Assembly: GCA_035552395.1 (NCBI GenBank)
Contig: DASZLL010000110.1
Location: 1 to 58,970 of the forward strand
Source: Bog-473 sp035552395
GTDB taxonomy: Bacteria; Actinomycetota; Acidimicrobiia; Acidimicrobiales; RAAP-2
Reading direction: 5' to 3'
DNA: 58,970 nt
The position numbers and the translations under genes are program-made. The notes beneath the pieces are model-generated. The model ran no database searches, was not told the origin of the DNA, and saw nothing but the letters and a program-made list of their open reading frames with translations. Shown one piece after another: positions 50,549 through 58,866 of the stretch. How positions within the stretch are numbered: the first letter of the stretch is position 1; each line of letters opens with the position of its first letter.

Positions 50549-51988
50549 TCAAGCGCCCGTAGGCGGAGCGAGCACCGTCACGCACCCCTGCAGCGCGCTC
50601 AGACCAGCGGGGTTCGCGCTTTGTGGGGGTGCGGTCGTCTGTGCGCCCGAGGTGTCGCTGGGGTTACCCGGGATCGTGGTCGTCGTCGCACTGGACGAAA
50701 TGGTCGTCGAGGTGGTCGGGACCGAGGTCGTGGTCGTTGGTTCCACCGTGGGCAGTTTGGCGGCGGGCACGGCGGTTGTTGTCGTTGTCGACGTCGTTGG
50801 GACGGAGGTGGTGGGCGCGCTGCTTGGAGTCGTGGTGGTGGTCGTGGTGGTCGTGGTCGTCCCCACCGCTCCGGAAGGTGCGGGCGTGGTCGGTGTCGAA
50901 GACGTCAGCGTGGCGTTGGTGCAGGCACCCGCCTTCTGCAGCGTCGTCACGTCGGCCACCAGGCGCACCAGCGACTTGCTCTCGGTGGCGTTGTCGGACG
51001 TGCTGGCCGCCACCGCCTGTTGCAGCGCCTTTTGCGCCGCGTCTCGTTGGTCCCGCGATGCCTTGGCGGCATCGGAGGCAGCCTTTGCGTGCGTCAGCAG
51101 GTCGCCCCCGACGATGCGTGCGTACTGATTGGCGTCGACGCCTTGAGGGCTCAGCGTGCCGAAGGGGCTGTTGGTCCTCCCGCTCGCGACGAAACTGCTC
51201 TGGTACAAGCCGCTGTCCACGTACTCTTCAATGGCGAAGTGCCGGAGCGCATTCTCGGCCGCGGCGGCCTTGCCCTGCGCAACTGAGAGCGCCGACTCTG
51301 CCGCCGAGAGCTGCGCGTTGGTCATCGACTCGTTCTGCTGCGCCAGGGCAACCGCGACGACCGCCAGCTGGTAGCTGCGCAGGTCGGACCGCACGTTGCT
51401 GAAGACCTGGAGGGCAGGCGACTGCGCGAGCACGGCCGCAGCGAGGCTTCCGGTCGTACCCAGGATCGTGTCCGAATAGCAGGGCGTCCCGTCCGCCGAC
51501 GGAGCGCACCACTGGCTCTGGTCGACGACGGCGAGGAAAGCCGCTGGGGGCGAGACGTTGCCCGCCCTGAGCCCGGCGGCGATCGCCGACATGTTGGGTT
51601 GCAGGATCGTCGCGACGGTCGCCGCGCAACCCGAGATCCAGTCGCCGAACGCGGGAAAGCCATTCGCCGAGATGATCTCCGGCAGCGGGTTGTTGTTGAG
51701 GTCGGTGGTTCGAGCCGTGTTGAACGGGTTGTAGGCCGCCGTGTTGTTGGTCGAACCGCCCTCCGCCACCTGCCACTCGTCGAGATCGGTGACGTTGGCC
51801 TGGTTCGCGGGCGCGCTGAGACCTTGCAGGATGCACAGCTCCCACCCGTCTGGGAGTGGGGTTTCCCCGCCACCCGAAGAGGTTGCCGCAGCAGGCGATC
51901 CGCTCTCTGCCCACGGCGCCAGGCCGACACCGAGCGCGGCCACGCCCAGCGCCAGGGTCATTCGGAATATGTACGTGATGCGCTTCAT
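50549..51988 (-). CDS. Secreted protein with coiled-coil and threonine-rich tail
   Basis: A 479-residue exported protein. Signal peptide: MKRITYIFRMTLALGVAALG through APWAESG. An N-terminal domain follows (ILQGLSAPANQANVTDLDEW, EGGSTNNTAAYNPFNTA, WISGCAATVATILQPN, AIAAGLRAGN) that resembles the small domain with EGG...NP(L/F)NT seen in phage-type and actinobacterial wall-associated proteins. Next is an Ala/Gln-rich coiled coil (about 205-345), then about 120 residues dominated by Thr/Ser/Pro/Val, including a run of twelve threonines, and a short cysteine-containing end. The tail looks like a wall-spanning, possibly glycosylated stalk. The N-terminal similarity is from memory. Confidence 0.72.
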   Translation of the reverse strand: MKRITYIFRMTLALGVAALGVGLAPWAESGSPAAATSSGGGETPLPDGWELCILQGLSAPANQANVTDLDEWQVAEGGSTNNTAAYNPFNTARTTDLNNNPLPEIISANGFPAFGDWISGCAATVATILQPNMSAIAAGLRAGNVSPPAAFLAVVDQSQWCAPSADGTPCYSDTILGTTGSLAAAVLAQSPALQVFSNVRSDLRSYQLAVVAVALAQQNESMTNAQLSAAESALSVAQGKAAAAENALRHFAIEEYVDSGLYQSSFVASGRTNSPFGTLSPQGVDANQYARIVGGDLLTHAKAASDAAKASRDQRDAAQKALQQAVAASTSDNATESKSLVRLVADVTTLQKAGACTNATLTSSTPTTPAPSGAVGTTTTTTTTTTTPSSAPTTSVPTTSTTTTTAVPAAKLPTVEPTTTTSVPTTSTTISSSATTTTIPGNPSDTSGAQTTAPPQSANPAGLSALQGCVTVLAPPTGA

Positions 51989-52253
51989 GTCAGAAATTCC
52001 GGGGAGGAGCTCCGGCCGTTTGGAGTGTGAGGCCCGCGACCGCCCGCCTGCGGAGCCAATGGGAAGATCGTAAAGACTGGCACGGAACCGGTCGACCGCG
52101 CCTTCGGGAGATATCGGCCCTGGCTGGGGCCGGCTTGAGCGATCGCCTGCGACACCACCACCTGCGGTTGGAGCTTGCCCCGCTCGCGCCGCCTCCATCT
52201 AGGCCCGACTCTCGCAAAACCTGGTCCCCGAAACGAGGTCAAGGTCACAAGGG
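51989..52253 (-). other. Long 5' region of the threonine-rich protein gene
   Basis: About 265 bp between the tRNA and ATG 51988. Open frames across it have no domain features. On the minus strand it contains a GGGGACC motif and several GC-rich inverted repeats, but it lacks the conserved core of the c-di-AMP riboswitch that controls some actinobacterial wall hydrolases. Confidence 0.3.
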
Positions 52254-52336
52254 TGCCCGGAGTGGGATTCGAACCCACACGCCCTTTCGGACAGCGGCTT
52301 TTGAGGCCGCCGCGTCTGCCATTCCGCCATCCGGGC
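52254..52336 (-). tRNA. tRNA-Leu (anticodon CAA)
   Basis: The minus strand folds into a class II tRNA of 83 nt: acceptor stem GCCCGGA with TCCGGGC, D arm, anticodon stem GGC/GCC closing the loop CTCAAAA (anticodon CAA, reading UUG), a long variable arm (TGTCCGAAAGGGCG) and T arm GTGGGTTCGAATCCCAC. The discriminator is A, and CCA is not encoded. A TACGCT promoter box lies 10 nt upstream. Confidence 0.95.
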
Positions 52337-52346
52337 CGAACGCAAG

Positions 52347-52352
52347 AGCGTA
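52347..52352 (-). promoter_or_regulatory. -10 element TACGCT of tRNA-Leu
   Basis: On the minus strand TACGCT ends 10 nt before the first base of the tRNA. An opposite-facing TACGGT (52365-52370) lies 12 bp away and probably drives menC with a short leader. Confidence 0.5.
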
Positions 52353-52364
52353 CAAGCTGCGTTC

Positions 52365-52370
52365 TACGGT
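52365..52370 (+). promoter_or_regulatory. -10 element TACGGT upstream of menC
   Basis: TACGGT lies 23 nt before menC ATG 52394, with a GGAG ribosome-binding site in between. This start is therefore not leaderless. Confidence 0.4.
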
Positions 52371-52393
52371 GAGGGCGTGGGAGCTCGTGGCAC

Positions 52394-53551
52394 ATGAGGC
52401 TGGCCGGCATTGAGCTCGTCTGGGCCGAGCTTTCGTTCTCCAACGAGATCGGCACCGCGGCCGGCGTGCACCGGGAACGACCGGTGCTCTATGTGCGAGT
52501 CGTCGCCGATGAGGTCGAGGGCTGGGGCGAGTGCGCCGCGCTGGGCGACGCCACCTCCGTCGACCCGCCGCTGGACGAGGTCGAAAAGCTCGCCGTAGAC
52601 CGGGCCGTCCCACGGCTGTTCGCCGCCAGCGCAGCGCGGGAAGGCCAGCTGCCCAGTAGTGCGGAGATCCCACAACTCTTTGGGACTTCACCGGCGGACC
52701 GCTTCCTCGCCGCCGCCTTCGAGATGGCCGTGTCCGACGCCGAGCTGCGGGCGGAAGGGCGTTCTCTGGCCGCGTCCCTCGGGACGGGACCGGGCTTCGA
52801 GAGGCTGCCCGTCGGGGTCGTCGTCGGCATCCCCGACGGCCGCGACCCGGACGCCCTGCTCGCCGCCATCGGCGCGGCCGTCGCGGGCGGGGCCAGTCGC
52901 CTCCGCCTGAAGATCGAGCCGGGTTGGGATCTCGAACCCGTGCGCGCCGTACGGGCGCAGCATCCCGACCTGATCCTCCAGGTCGACGCCAACGGCTCGT
53001 ATCGCAACACCGACGAGGCCGTCGCGGTGCTCGCCGCGTTGGCCGACTTCGGCGTGCTGTGCGTCGAACAGCCCCTCCCGCCGGCCGACCTCGTCGCGTT
53101 GGCGCAGCTCGCCCAAAGGTTGCCGTTGCCCGTGTGCCTCGACGAGTCCTTGACCACACCACGCCGCGTCGTCGACGCGCTGCGCAACGGCGCCTGCGCC
53201 ATGGCCTGTCTCAAACCGGGCCGTCTCGGTGGCGTGCGGGCCACCCGGAGCGCCCATGCGGCGTGCGCGGAGGCGGGCGTCCCTGCGTTTGTCGGCGGCT
53301 TGTTCGAGACCGGCCTCGGACGCTCGTCCAACCTCGCCTTGGCCGCACGACTGAGCCAGGACGCCACCGGGCTGGTGAGCGATCTCAGCGACCCGGCCGG
53401 TTACCTCTCGGTCGATCCCTGCGGATACCCGCCGGTGGTGAACGGCTGGGTGCGGGTGCCCGAAGGGCCTGGCGTCGGAAATGCCCCCGATGCAACAGTT
53501 CTCGATCGGCTCGAGGCGCAGCGTCGCTGGTTCCCGGCCACGTACACTTGA
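52394..53551 (+). CDS. menC: o-Succinylbenzoate synthase MenC
   Basis: Enolase-superfamily dehydratase of menaquinone synthesis, making o-succinylbenzoate. The 385 residues carry the catalytic lysine in RLRLKIEPGWD, the metal ligands in LQVDANGSY, CVEQPLPP and CLDESLTT, and the second lysine in ACLKPGRLGG. Some relatives also racemise N-acylamino acids. The menF and menG genes in the same window favour the menaquinone role, although they are 28 kb away. Confidence 0.9.
   Translation: MRLAGIELVWAELSFSNEIGTAAGVHRERPVLYVRVVADEVEGWGECAALGDATSVDPPLDEVEKLAVDRAVPRLFAASAAREGQLPSSAEIPQLFGTSPADRFLAAAFEMAVSDAELRAEGRSLAASLGTGPGFERLPVGVVVGIPDGRDPDALLAAIGAAVAGGASRLRLKIEPGWDLEPVRAVRAQHPDLILQVDANGSYRNTDEAVAVLAALADFGVLCVEQPLPPADLVALAQLAQRLPLPVCLDESLTTPRRVVDALRNGACAMACLKPGRLGGVRATRSAHAACAEAGVPAFVGGLFETGLGRSSNLALAARLSQDATGLVSDLSDPAGYLSVDPCGYPPVVNGWVRVPEGPGVGNAPDATVLDRLEAQRRWFPATYT
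53543..53548 (+). promoter_or_regulatory. -10 element TACACT, leaderless promoter of the coiled-coil gene
   Basis: TACACT overlaps the menC stop and ends 9 nt before ATG 53558. It is likely the promoter of the 97-residue protein and pdtaR. Confidence 0.45.
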
Positions 53552-53557
53552 CGCTCC

Positions 53558-53851
53558 ATGCATCGAGCCCTCCTCGAACGGCGGATCCGAGACGTCCACA
53601 CCCGGCTGGTCCGGACGCGGGAGGAATTGGCCGTCCTCGACGAGCAGTTGGCCGTCGTGCAGGAGTCGGCTGACGAGGCCCGGGTGCGGGCCCTGGTCTC
53701 CGAGACGCCCCTGGCGAGCCGCGAGCACGACGAGGCCTCGCGCCACGCCGACGCCATGGTGCGCGCCCGGGACGCCCTGCAAAAGACGGTCGTCGACCTC
53801 GAGCACCGCCAGGACGACCTCCTGGCCCACGTAGCCCAGGGCAAGCAGTGA
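53558..53851 (+). CDS. Coiled-coil protein of unknown function
   Basis: A 97-residue, almost wholly alpha-helical protein (RALLERRIRDVHTRLVRTREELAVLDEQLAVVQE, then RHADAMVRARDALQKTVVDLEHRQDDLL), predicted to form an antiparallel coiled coil. It overlaps pdtaR by 4 nt (the kind of gene found directly upstream of pdtaR in related actinobacteria). That suggests a link to the ANTAR regulator, but no function is known. Confidence 0.7.
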   Translation: MHRALLERRIRDVHTRLVRTREELAVLDEQLAVVQESADEARVRALVSETPLASREHDEASRHADAMVRARDALQKTVVDLEHRQDDLLAHVAQGKQ

Positions 53852-54456
53852 GCAAGGCCAAGGCGGAGGCGACCGCCCCGGCGCGGGTCGTCATCGCCGA
53901 GGACGAGGCGATCGTGCGCCTCGACCTCAAGGAGATCCTCCAGACTGCCGGGTACGACGTCGTGGGCGAGACGGGCCGCGGCGACGAGGCCGTCACGCTG
54001 GTCGAGGAGCAGCAGCCCGACCTGGCCATCTTGGACATCAAGATGCCGGGGATGGACGGCCTGCGGGCGGCCCGGGAGATCACCTCTCGGCACCAGGTGG
54101 CCGTCTTGCTGCTGACGGCGTTCAGCCAGCGCGACCTCATCGAAGAGGCGCGGGACTCGGGCGTCTCGGCCTACCTGGTCAAGCCGTTCCAGCCCCGCGA
54201 GCTCCTGCCGGCGGTGGCGGACGTGCTGGCCAAGGCCCGCCAAGACTGGGCCATCGAGGCCGAGCACTCGGCCGACGGGGCCGAAGACAAGATCGCCACT
54301 CGCCGGGTCGTCGACGAGGCCAAGGCCATCTTGATGGAGCGCGACGACCTGCCCGAGACGGAGGCCTTCGGCTTCATCCAGCGCACGGCGATGCAGACGC
54401 GGGCCCGCATGCGCGACGTCGCCCAGCAGGTCGTCGACGGCACACTGACCCCGTAG
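53848..54456 (+). CDS. pdtaR: ANTAR-domain response regulator PdtaR
   Basis: A 202-residue regulator whose receiver domain (VVIAEDEAIVRLDL, phospho-acceptor Asp63 in LAILDIKMPG, LLLTAF, YLVKPFQ) is followed by a C-terminal ANTAR RNA-binding domain (RRVVDEAKAILMERDDLPETEAFGFIQRTAMQTRARMRDVAQQVV). ANTAR proteins bind paired hexaloop hairpins in nascent RNA to stop termination. In mycobacteria the partner kinase is PdtaS, which is not in this window. GTG start. The gene's stop codon lies inside the polA -10 box. Confidence 0.95.
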   Translation: MSKAKAEATAPARVVIAEDEAIVRLDLKEILQTAGYDVVGETGRGDEAVTLVEEQQPDLAILDIKMPGMDGLRAAREITSRHQVAVLLLTAFSQRDLIEEARDSGVSAYLVKPFQPRELLPAVADVLAKARQDWAIEAEHSADGAEDKIATRRVVDEAKAILMERDDLPETEAFGFIQRTAMQTRARMRDVAQQVVDGTLTP

Positions 54457-54459
54457 TCT
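54454..54459 (+). promoter_or_regulatory. -10 element TAGTCT, leaderless promoter of polA
   Basis: TAGTCT begins with the pdtaR stop codon and ends 6 nt before polA ATG 54466. Confidence 0.45.
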
Positions 54460-54465
54460 CGTGGC

Positions 54466-57213
54466 ATGGCCGAGGAGCACGCCCGCACGGGACCGTTGCT
54501 GCTCCTCGACGGCATGTCCCTCGCCTTCCGTGCTTACTACGCGCTGCCCGACACGCTGGCCACGCGCGCCGGCGTGGTCACCAACGCGGTGCACGGCTTC
54601 AGCTCCATGCTGGTGTACCTCATCCGCGAACAGAGGCCCTCCGCGCTGGCCGTGGCGTTCGATGCCCCCGGCGACACCTTCCGCGACGAGATGCTCGAGG
54701 ACTACAAGGCCGGCCGGGCCGCCACCCCGTGGCTGCTGCCGCCGCAATTCGACATCATCCGCGAGGTGATGGACTCCCTCGCCATCCCCGTGATCGAGGC
54801 GCCCGGGTTCGAGGCGGACGACGTCATCGCCACGCTGGCCACCCAGGCGGCGGCGCGGGACTGCGAGGTCGTGATCGTCACGGGGGACCGCGACAGCTTC
54901 CAGCTGGTGCGCGACCCCTACATCCGTGTGCTCTACAACAAGCGCGGCGTGAGCGACTACACGCTCTACGACGAGGCGGGGATCTTCGAGCGGACCGGCG
55001 TCGCACCGGAGAAGTACGTCCTCCTCGCCGCGCTGCGCGGCGACCCTTCTGACAATCTGCCTGGCGTCCCGGGGGTGGGGGAGAAGACCGCGGCGAAGCT
55101 GCTCACCAACTACGGGGACCTCGACGGGATCTACAGCCACCTGGGTGACCTGACGCCGAAGTTGCGCGAGAACCTCGCGGCGAACGAGCACCTCGCCCGC
55201 AGCAACGAGCGCATCATCCCGCTCGTGCTCGACGTGCCGCTCGACGTGGACGTGAGCCAACTCGAGCTCGGCGGCTGGGACGCCGCGCGGGCCGAGGCGA
55301 CCTTCGAGCAGTACGAGATGAGAACGGTGTGGCAACGCCTGGCCGAACTCGTCGACGCCGGCGCGCTGGGTGAGCCGCTGACCGGGAGCGTGCCCCGCCC
55401 CGGCCTCCGCGCCGCCGGGGAAAACGCAGCGGCCGGCCACGCCGACGCACCGCCCGACCAGGCGCCCCTGGAGCTGCGCGACGTCGCGCTCCCCACCACC
55501 CCCGCGGAGGCGGCCAAGCAGCTCGGTGAGCTCGGCGGAGGCAGGCTTGCGGTCGCCGGTCGCTGGAACGGCCTGCCGGGGCGGAGCGACCTGGTGGCGC
55601 TCCTCATCCTGGCGACCGACGGTGATGCCGCCGGGCTCGGAGTGTTGGTGCCGGGCGAGCACCTCGCCGCCGCGGCCGTCGTCAAGGAGCTCAACACGCT
55701 GTTGGCCCAGCCGGTGCTCGGGCACAACGTGAAGGAGCTGATGCGCTCGTTGCTGCCGCTCGGCATCGACATCGAGGGCCTCGAGATGGACACCGCAGTG
55801 GCGGCCTACCTGCTCGACGCGTCCACTGGCGAGTACCAGCTCCAACAGCTGCGCGAGCAGACCGGGCAGCTCGCTCTCGAGATCGTCGAGGCCGGTGAGA
55901 CGGCGGCCGACTTGGCCAAGGAGGCGGCGGGGGAGGCCTCCGACGTCTACGCCATGGCGCACAGCTTCCGCACCCGGATCACGGCCGACGACATGGTCAT
56001 GCTGCACGACGGCATCGAGACGCCACTGGTCCGGGTCCTGGCCCGCATGGAGGTCGCCGGCATCGGCGTCGACCGGGCCGAGCTGCAGTCGATCGCCGAC
56101 TCGCTCAAGGCATCGGCCGCCACGCTGCAGGACGAGGTGCAGAAGATCGCCGGGCACGAGTTCAACGTGAACTCGACCCCGCAACTGCGCACCGTGCTGT
56201 TCGAGGAGCTCGGGCTCACCCCCGGCAAGAAGACGAAGACCGGCTTCTCGACCGACGCGCAGACGCTGGAGAAGATGCGCGACGACCACCCGATCATCGA
56301 GGCGCTGCTCGACTACCGCGAGGTGGAGAAGCTGCGCTCGACCTATGGCGAGAGCCTGCTGGCGGAGGTGCAGGGCGACGACCGCATCCACGCGTCGTTC
56401 GGCCAGACCGTGGCGCGAACCGGGCGCATCTCGTCGGACCGCCCGAACCTGCACAACATCCCCGTGCGCAGCGACCTCGGCAAGCAGTTCCGGCGCGCCT
56501 TCGTGCCGGGCCAGGGCAGCACGTTCCTGGTGGCGGACTACGACCAGGTGGAGCTGCGCTGCATCGCCCACCTGTCCGAGGACCCGGGCCTGATCGACGC
56601 CATGACGAGCGGGGCCGACGTGCACCGGACCGTGGCCGCGGCGGTCTACGGGATCCCGCCCGAGGAGGTCACGCACACCCAGCGCGAGTTCTGCAAGATG
56701 GTCTCCTACGGACTCGCCTACGGCATGGAGGCCTACGGCCTCAGCCAGCGCCTGGGCGTCGCCGTCGAGGAGGCCGCCGCCATCATGGAGAGCTACTTTG
56801 GCGCCTTCCCGCTCGTGAAGCAGTACATGGACGCCACGGTGGCCGACGCCAAGATCCGCGGCGCCACCCGCACGCAGTTCGGCCGGATCCGGCCGTTGCC
56901 GGACCTGCAGGCGGCGAACTACCGGGTGCGCCAGGCCGCCGAACGCCAGGCCATGAACGCCGGCATCCAGGGTCTGGCCGCCGACATCTTCAAGCTGGCG
57001 CTGGTGCGCCTCGACCGCGACCTCGAGGAGGCAAAGCTCTCGAGCCGGCTGGTGCTCCAGGTGCACGACGAGGTCATCGTCGAGGTGCCCGCGGGGGAGG
57101 AGGAGGACGCACGCCGCCTCACCGAGTCCGCCCTGACCAGCGCGGCCGACCTCAAGGTCCCCTTGACCATCTCGGTGGCGACGGGACCGAGCTGGGCCGC
57201 CGCCAAGGGCTGA
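54466..57213 (+). CDS. polA: DNA polymerase I PolA
   Basis: Repair and Okazaki-fragment polymerase, 915 residues. The 5'-3' exonuclease (residues 1-295) has LLDGMSLAFRAYYALP, EADDVIATLATQA, TGDRDSFQLV and the H3TH LPGVPGVGEKTAAKLL. The middle 3'-5' exonuclease-like domain (about 330-510) lacks the usual metal-binding acidic residues, so proofreading is probably absent, as in other actinobacteria. The polymerase domain is complete: FLVADYDQVELRCIAHLS (motif A aspartate), EFCKMVSYGLAYGMEAYGL (motif B) and LVLQVHDEVIVE (motif C). Confidence 0.96.
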   Translation: MAEEHARTGPLLLLDGMSLAFRAYYALPDTLATRAGVVTNAVHGFSSMLVYLIREQRPSALAVAFDAPGDTFRDEMLEDYKAGRAATPWLLPPQFDIIREVMDSLAIPVIEAPGFEADDVIATLATQAAARDCEVVIVTGDRDSFQLVRDPYIRVLYNKRGVSDYTLYDEAGIFERTGVAPEKYVLLAALRGDPSDNLPGVPGVGEKTAAKLLTNYGDLDGIYSHLGDLTPKLRENLAANEHLARSNERIIPLVLDVPLDVDVSQLELGGWDAARAEATFEQYEMRTVWQRLAELVDAGALGEPLTGSVPRPGLRAAGENAAAGHADAPPDQAPLELRDVALPTTPAEAAKQLGELGGGRLAVAGRWNGLPGRSDLVALLILATDGDAAGLGVLVPGEHLAAAAVVKELNTLLAQPVLGHNVKELMRSLLPLGIDIEGLEMDTAVAAYLLDASTGEYQLQQLREQTGQLALEIVEAGETAADLAKEAAGEASDVYAMAHSFRTRITADDMVMLHDGIETPLVRVLARMEVAGIGVDRAELQSIADSLKASAATLQDEVQKIAGHEFNVNSTPQLRTVLFEELGLTPGKKTKTGFSTDAQTLEKMRDDHPIIEALLDYREVEKLRSTYGESLLAEVQGDDRIHASFGQTVARTGRISSDRPNLHNIPVRSDLGKQFRRAFVPGQGSTFLVADYDQVELRCIAHLSEDPGLIDAMTSGADVHRTVAAAVYGIPPEEVTHTQREFCKMVSYGLAYGMEAYGLSQRLGVAVEEAAAIMESYFGAFPLVKQYMDATVADAKIRGATRTQFGRIRPLPDLQAANYRVRQAAERQAMNAGIQGLAADIFKLALVRLDRDLEEAKLSSRLVLQVHDEVIVEVPAGEEEDARRLTESALTSAADLKVPLTISVATGPSWAAAKG

Positions 57214-57367
57214 TCGTCAGGCGACCAGAACGCCCCTGAGCAGCTGGTACGCTGTCAGGCCTTGCCCGCCGGCGCCGTGCGGCGCGGCAACCCATTATCC
57301 AACGAGAAATGACCCCGGCGCGGTCCTGCGGTTGTAAGTCGCAACCCAGCAAGGAGCAGCAAGCAAC
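57214..57367 (+). other. polA-rpsA intergenic region with hairpin and ribosome-binding site
   Basis: This 154 bp gap has a GC-rich hairpin (TTGCC at 57262-57266 with GGCAA at 57286-57290, inner GCGCC/GGCGC) likely to be a terminator or leader fold. A TACGCT box lies at 57248-57253, and AAGGAG at 57351-57356 precedes the rpsA start by 11 nt. rpsA therefore has a leader of about 105 nt if the box is used, unlike the leaderless genes around it. That leaves room for autoregulation, which S1 is known to have in other bacteria. Confidence 0.4.
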
Positions 57368-58849
57368 ATGACCGACACTGCCACCACGGCATCCACGCCT
57401 TCCCGCACCTCCCTCCTCTCGCCCGAGCAAATGGGCACCTTCGACGCCGAGGGCAACTACACCCCCCGCACCATCGTCGACGACGACCTCGGGGACTCCG
57501 ACCTCGAGCAGGCGATGGGGGACTCCATCATCTCCTTCGACGACGGCGACGTGATCGAGGGCACGGTGGTGAAGATCGACCGGGACGAGGTCCTGCTCGA
57601 TATCGGGTTCAAGTCCGAGGGCGTCATCCCCTCGCGCGAGCTCTCCATCCGCAACGACGTCGACCCCTCAGAGATCGTGAAGCTGGGCGACCACATCGAG
57701 GCCCTCGTTCTCCAGAAGGAGGACAAGGAAGGTCGCCTCGTCCTGTCCAAGAAGCGGGCGCAGTACGAGAAGGCCTGGACGACTATTGAGCAGAAGAAGA
57801 ACGCCGGCGAGATGGTCTCCGGCCCCGTCATCGAAGTGGTGAAGGGCGGCCTGATCGTCGACATCGGCCTGCGCGGGTTCCTGCCGGCGTCGCTGGTGGA
57901 GCTGCGCCGCGTGCGCGAGCTGCAGCCGTACGTGGGCAAGGAGATCGAGGCGAAGATCATCGAGCTCGATCGCAACCGCAACAACGTGGTGCTGTCGCGC
58001 CGGGCCTGGCTCGAGGAGGCGCAGAAGGAGCAACGCGGCGACTTCCTGGCCAACCTGAAGCCGGGCGAGCGCCGCAAGGGCACCGTCTCCTCCGTCGTCA
58101 ACTTCGGCGCCTTCGTCGACCTGGGCGGCATGGACGGCCTCGTGCACGTGTCCGAGTTGTCGTGGAAGCACGTCGACCACCCGTCGTCGGTCGTGTCGGT
58201 CGGCGACGAGATCGAGGTCGAGGTCCTCGACGTCGACCTCGACAAGGAGCGCATCAGCCTGTCGCTCAAGGCGACGCAGTCGGACCCGTGGCAGGAGTTC
58301 GCCGATTCGCATGCGGTGGGCCAGTTGGTCTACGGCCGCATCACCAAGCTGGTGCCGTTCGGCGCCTTCGTGCAGGTGGGCGACGGGATCGAGGGGCTCG
58401 TGCACATCAGCGAGATGGCGGCGCACCACGTCGACCTGCCCGAGCAGGTGGTCACGCCCGGCGAGGAGCTGTGGGTCAAGATCATCGACATCGACCTGCA
58501 GCGCCGGCGCATCAGCCTGTCGATCAAGCAGGCCGCCGAGGGCGGCGAGGTCTCCGAGGAGTACCGCGAGGCCTTCGGCGAGCACGCCTACGACGAAGAG
58601 GGCAACTACATCGGCTTCGACTACGCCGAGGGCGAGTTCACTCCCGAGACCGAGGCGCAGGCGGCGTGGGCCGACTTCGCCACCGAGGTCGGGACGCAGG
58701 TGCACCCGCCCGAGGACGCCGAGGCCGCTGCGGCCGCAGCCAGTGGGCCGACCGCCGGGGCTGCGCCGGCCGAAGGTGAAGTCGCCGCTGAGGGTCAGGC
58801 CACCGAGTCGGTCGCGCCGGAATCGGCGGAGGCGGCACCGGCCGAGTAA
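57368..58849 (+). CDS. rpsA: 30S ribosomal protein S1
   Basis: Translation-initiation protein with four S1 RNA-binding repeats (roughly residues 55-125, 145-210, 230-300 and 315-385), each showing the VxKIDxxxVxVDIGFKSEG / GTVSSVVNFGAFVDLGGMDGLVH pattern. The C-terminus is Ala/Glu-rich and acidic. Four repeats and 493 residues are normal for actinobacteria (six in E. coli). The N-terminal 50 residues include a predicted disordered acidic segment. It has its own leader and AAGGAG ribosome-binding site. Confidence 0.96.
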   Translation: MTDTATTASTPSRTSLLSPEQMGTFDAEGNYTPRTIVDDDLGDSDLEQAMGDSIISFDDGDVIEGTVVKIDRDEVLLDIGFKSEGVIPSRELSIRNDVDPSEIVKLGDHIEALVLQKEDKEGRLVLSKKRAQYEKAWTTIEQKKNAGEMVSGPVIEVVKGGLIVDIGLRGFLPASLVELRRVRELQPYVGKEIEAKIIELDRNRNNVVLSRRAWLEEAQKEQRGDFLANLKPGERRKGTVSSVVNFGAFVDLGGMDGLVHVSELSWKHVDHPSSVVSVGDEIEVEVLDVDLDKERISLSLKATQSDPWQEFADSHAVGQLVYGRITKLVPFGAFVQVGDGIEGLVHISEMAAHHVDLPEQVVTPGEELWVKIIDIDLQRRRISLSIKQAAEGGEVSEEYREAFGEHAYDEEGNYIGFDYAEGEFTPETEAQAAWADFATEVGTQVHPPEDAEAAAAAASGPTAGAAPAEGEVAAEGQATESVAPESAEAAPAE

Positions 58850-58866
58850 CGCTCCGGTAGCCGTCC

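Noticed and set aside
50750..50890. Direct repeats resembling a CRISPR array or tandem-repeat locus.
   Set aside because: They are degenerate Thr/Ser/Pro codons of the secreted protein's tail, with no unique spacers of constant length.
51989..52253. Possible c-di-AMP riboswitch upstream of the exported protein.
   Set aside because: Only a short GGGGACC motif is present; the conserved 3' core and paired pseudo-symmetric domains are absent.
53401..57066. A 1,221-codon open frame on the minus strand across polA, pdtaR and menC.
   Set aside because: It is the antisense shadow of polA and neighbours in GC-rich sequence. It shows no domain, and its composition is His/Arg/Val/Gly-rich as expected for a mirrored frame.
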